The position numbers and the translations under genes were made by a program. The notes under the pieces are model-generated. The model searched no databases. It was not told where the DNA came from and worked only from the letters and a program-made list of their open reading frames with translations. From Microbacterium sp. 8M (GTDB lineage: Bacteria; Actinomycetota; Actinomycetes; Actinomycetales; Microbacteriaceae), in assembly GCF_902506375.1 (NCBI RefSeq), contig NZ_LR733284.1, positions 3,385,771 through 3,449,770 on the forward strand: a stretch of 64,000 nucleotides of DNA, read 5' to 3'. Below, in pieces: positions 63,422 to 64,000 of the stretch (within the stretch, counting starts at the first letter, position 1; each line of letters starts with the position of its first letter).

Positions 63422-64000
63422 CAGTCGTCCCCTCCGAAGTCGAGCGCAGAGAACTCCGCGAAGAACGTCGACGTGATCGACTGGATATCCGCCCCATGCA
63501 GCTTCAACTCCGTCTGCGCATCCTCCAACGCCTGCAGATCCGCATAGAACTCATCCGAATCCCCCACCGACGCCTCCACCATCGGCGCATCCAGCACCGC
63601 ATCGATCACCGCAGGCAGATGCTCCGCCAACGGCTCGATCGCCATCGGCGCCAACTGATTCATCAACTGCTCCACCACGATGTCCACCGCCGCGTTCAAC
63701 AACTTCTTCTTGATCAGCAGCATCGGCCCCGCACCCAGAGCCGTGATCGGGTTCGTGAGCATCCCCACCAGGGTCACGAGGGTGGCTGTCACGTCGACGA
63801 TGACCTTGACCTTCAGCCCGGTGATCGCCGCCGCACCGATATCCATCGCCATCGCCGCCGGCGGCATGATGTCGATCAGCTTCTGCAGATTCTGAGACCG
63901 ATTCGTGTTCCACGCACTCAACGTCGCCGGACCCGTCTGCCCCCGCATCGCACCACCGATGTCACCGTTCACCTTCCGGTCCACCGACTGGATCACCGAC
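63421..64000 (-). CDS. CpnT-N-terminal/WXG100-like effector partner, copy B (5' end outside window)
   Basis: The C-terminal ~193 residues of a protein matching copy A at 52455-53162, with one visible residue change (AQTELKL against AQAELKL). It overlaps the TNT toxin start by one base, just as copy A does with its toxin. By comparison with copy A the start should lie about 130 bases beyond the window. Role as for copy A: delivery partner of the adjacent toxin. Confidence 0.87.
   Translation of the reverse strand, partial: SVIQSVDRKVNGDIGGAMRGQTGPATLSAWNTNRSQNLQKLIDIMPPAAMAMDIGAAAITGLKVKVIVDVTATLVTLVGMLTNPITALGAGPMLLIKKKLLNAAVDIVVEQLMNQLAPMAIEPLAEHLPAVIDAVLDAPMVEASVGDSDEFYADLQALEDAQTELKLHGADIQSITSTFFAEFSALDFGGDD
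63421..64000. repeat. Long direct repeat, arm 2 (pairs with 52455-53034)
   Basis: Same orientation as arm 1 and about 99.7% identical by eye. Recombination between the arms would remove or duplicate the entire secretion core, or swap toxins by gene conversion. Confidence 0.9.

Overview
The window looks like a chromosomal piece of a high-GC actinobacterium, most likely Microbacterium or a close relative in the Microbacteriaceae. The signs are strongly GC-biased codons, many GTG starts, 4-base ATGA or 1-base TGATG gene overlaps, a 13E12-type HNH protein, and intergenic dispersed repeats of the kind common in this family (CCTGAGCTTGTCGAAGGG and CCTGAGCGAG..GAAGGGCG). The species assignment is inference.

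Layout. 1-6.9 kb holds housekeeping genes (ftsH cut by the window edge, hpt, tilS, ppa, a secreted M23 peptidase) and a tRNA Glu-Asp-Phe cluster. 7-12.7 kb has small and hypothetical proteins, a divergent marR/eamA pair with a palindromic operator, and an MHS transporter. 12.8-16.3 kb has AraC and TetR regulators, an atypical SDR epimerase and a DHFR-like reductase. 16.5-18.4 kb is a secreted S53 peptidase. 18.6-31.9 kb is an amine and acid catabolism region: flavin amine oxidase, CaiB-type CoA-transferase, acyl-CoA dehydrogenase and aldehyde dehydrogenase in one operon under a divergent TetR, then a copper amine oxidase with its amino acid/amine permease, and a second permease with an IclR regulator. 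32-40.6 kb has two separate NarL-type two-component systems, the second fused in one operon to an ABC-2 exporter. 40.6-50.6 kb has a polysaccharide deacetylase-like protein, a DPM1-GtrA fusion, transporters, dehydrogenases, malate dehydrogenase, a zinc metallopeptidase and a repeat-rich spacer.

The most interesting part is 50.7-64 kb, read wholly on the minus strand: a type VII (ESX/WXG100) secretion locus flanked by two polymorphic-toxin cassettes. The core has a 1500-residue FHA-bearing EssC/EccC ATPase, a WXG100-like protein without the Trp, an RDD-FHA membrane protein and an OppA-like lipoprotein. Each cassette has (i) a separate WXG100-like protein resembling the N-terminus of mycobacterial CpnT, almost identical in the two copies; (ii) a toxin starting with the same ~52-residue helical module and ending in a different toxin domain (Ntox15/Tde-type HxxD nuclease in one, TNT-type NAD+ glycohydrolase in the other); and (iii) immunity genes (two tandem GAD-like/DUF1851 Tdi1-type genes with a swapped middle segment, or one 88-residue protein). 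Genes in each cassette overlap by 1 base or sit 10-13 bases apart. Three copies of a palindrome (core GATGGGGAgnnnTCCCCATC) lie 70-106 bases upstream of three of the locus's transcription units. This reads as a split-CpnT, exchangeable-warhead type VII effector system.
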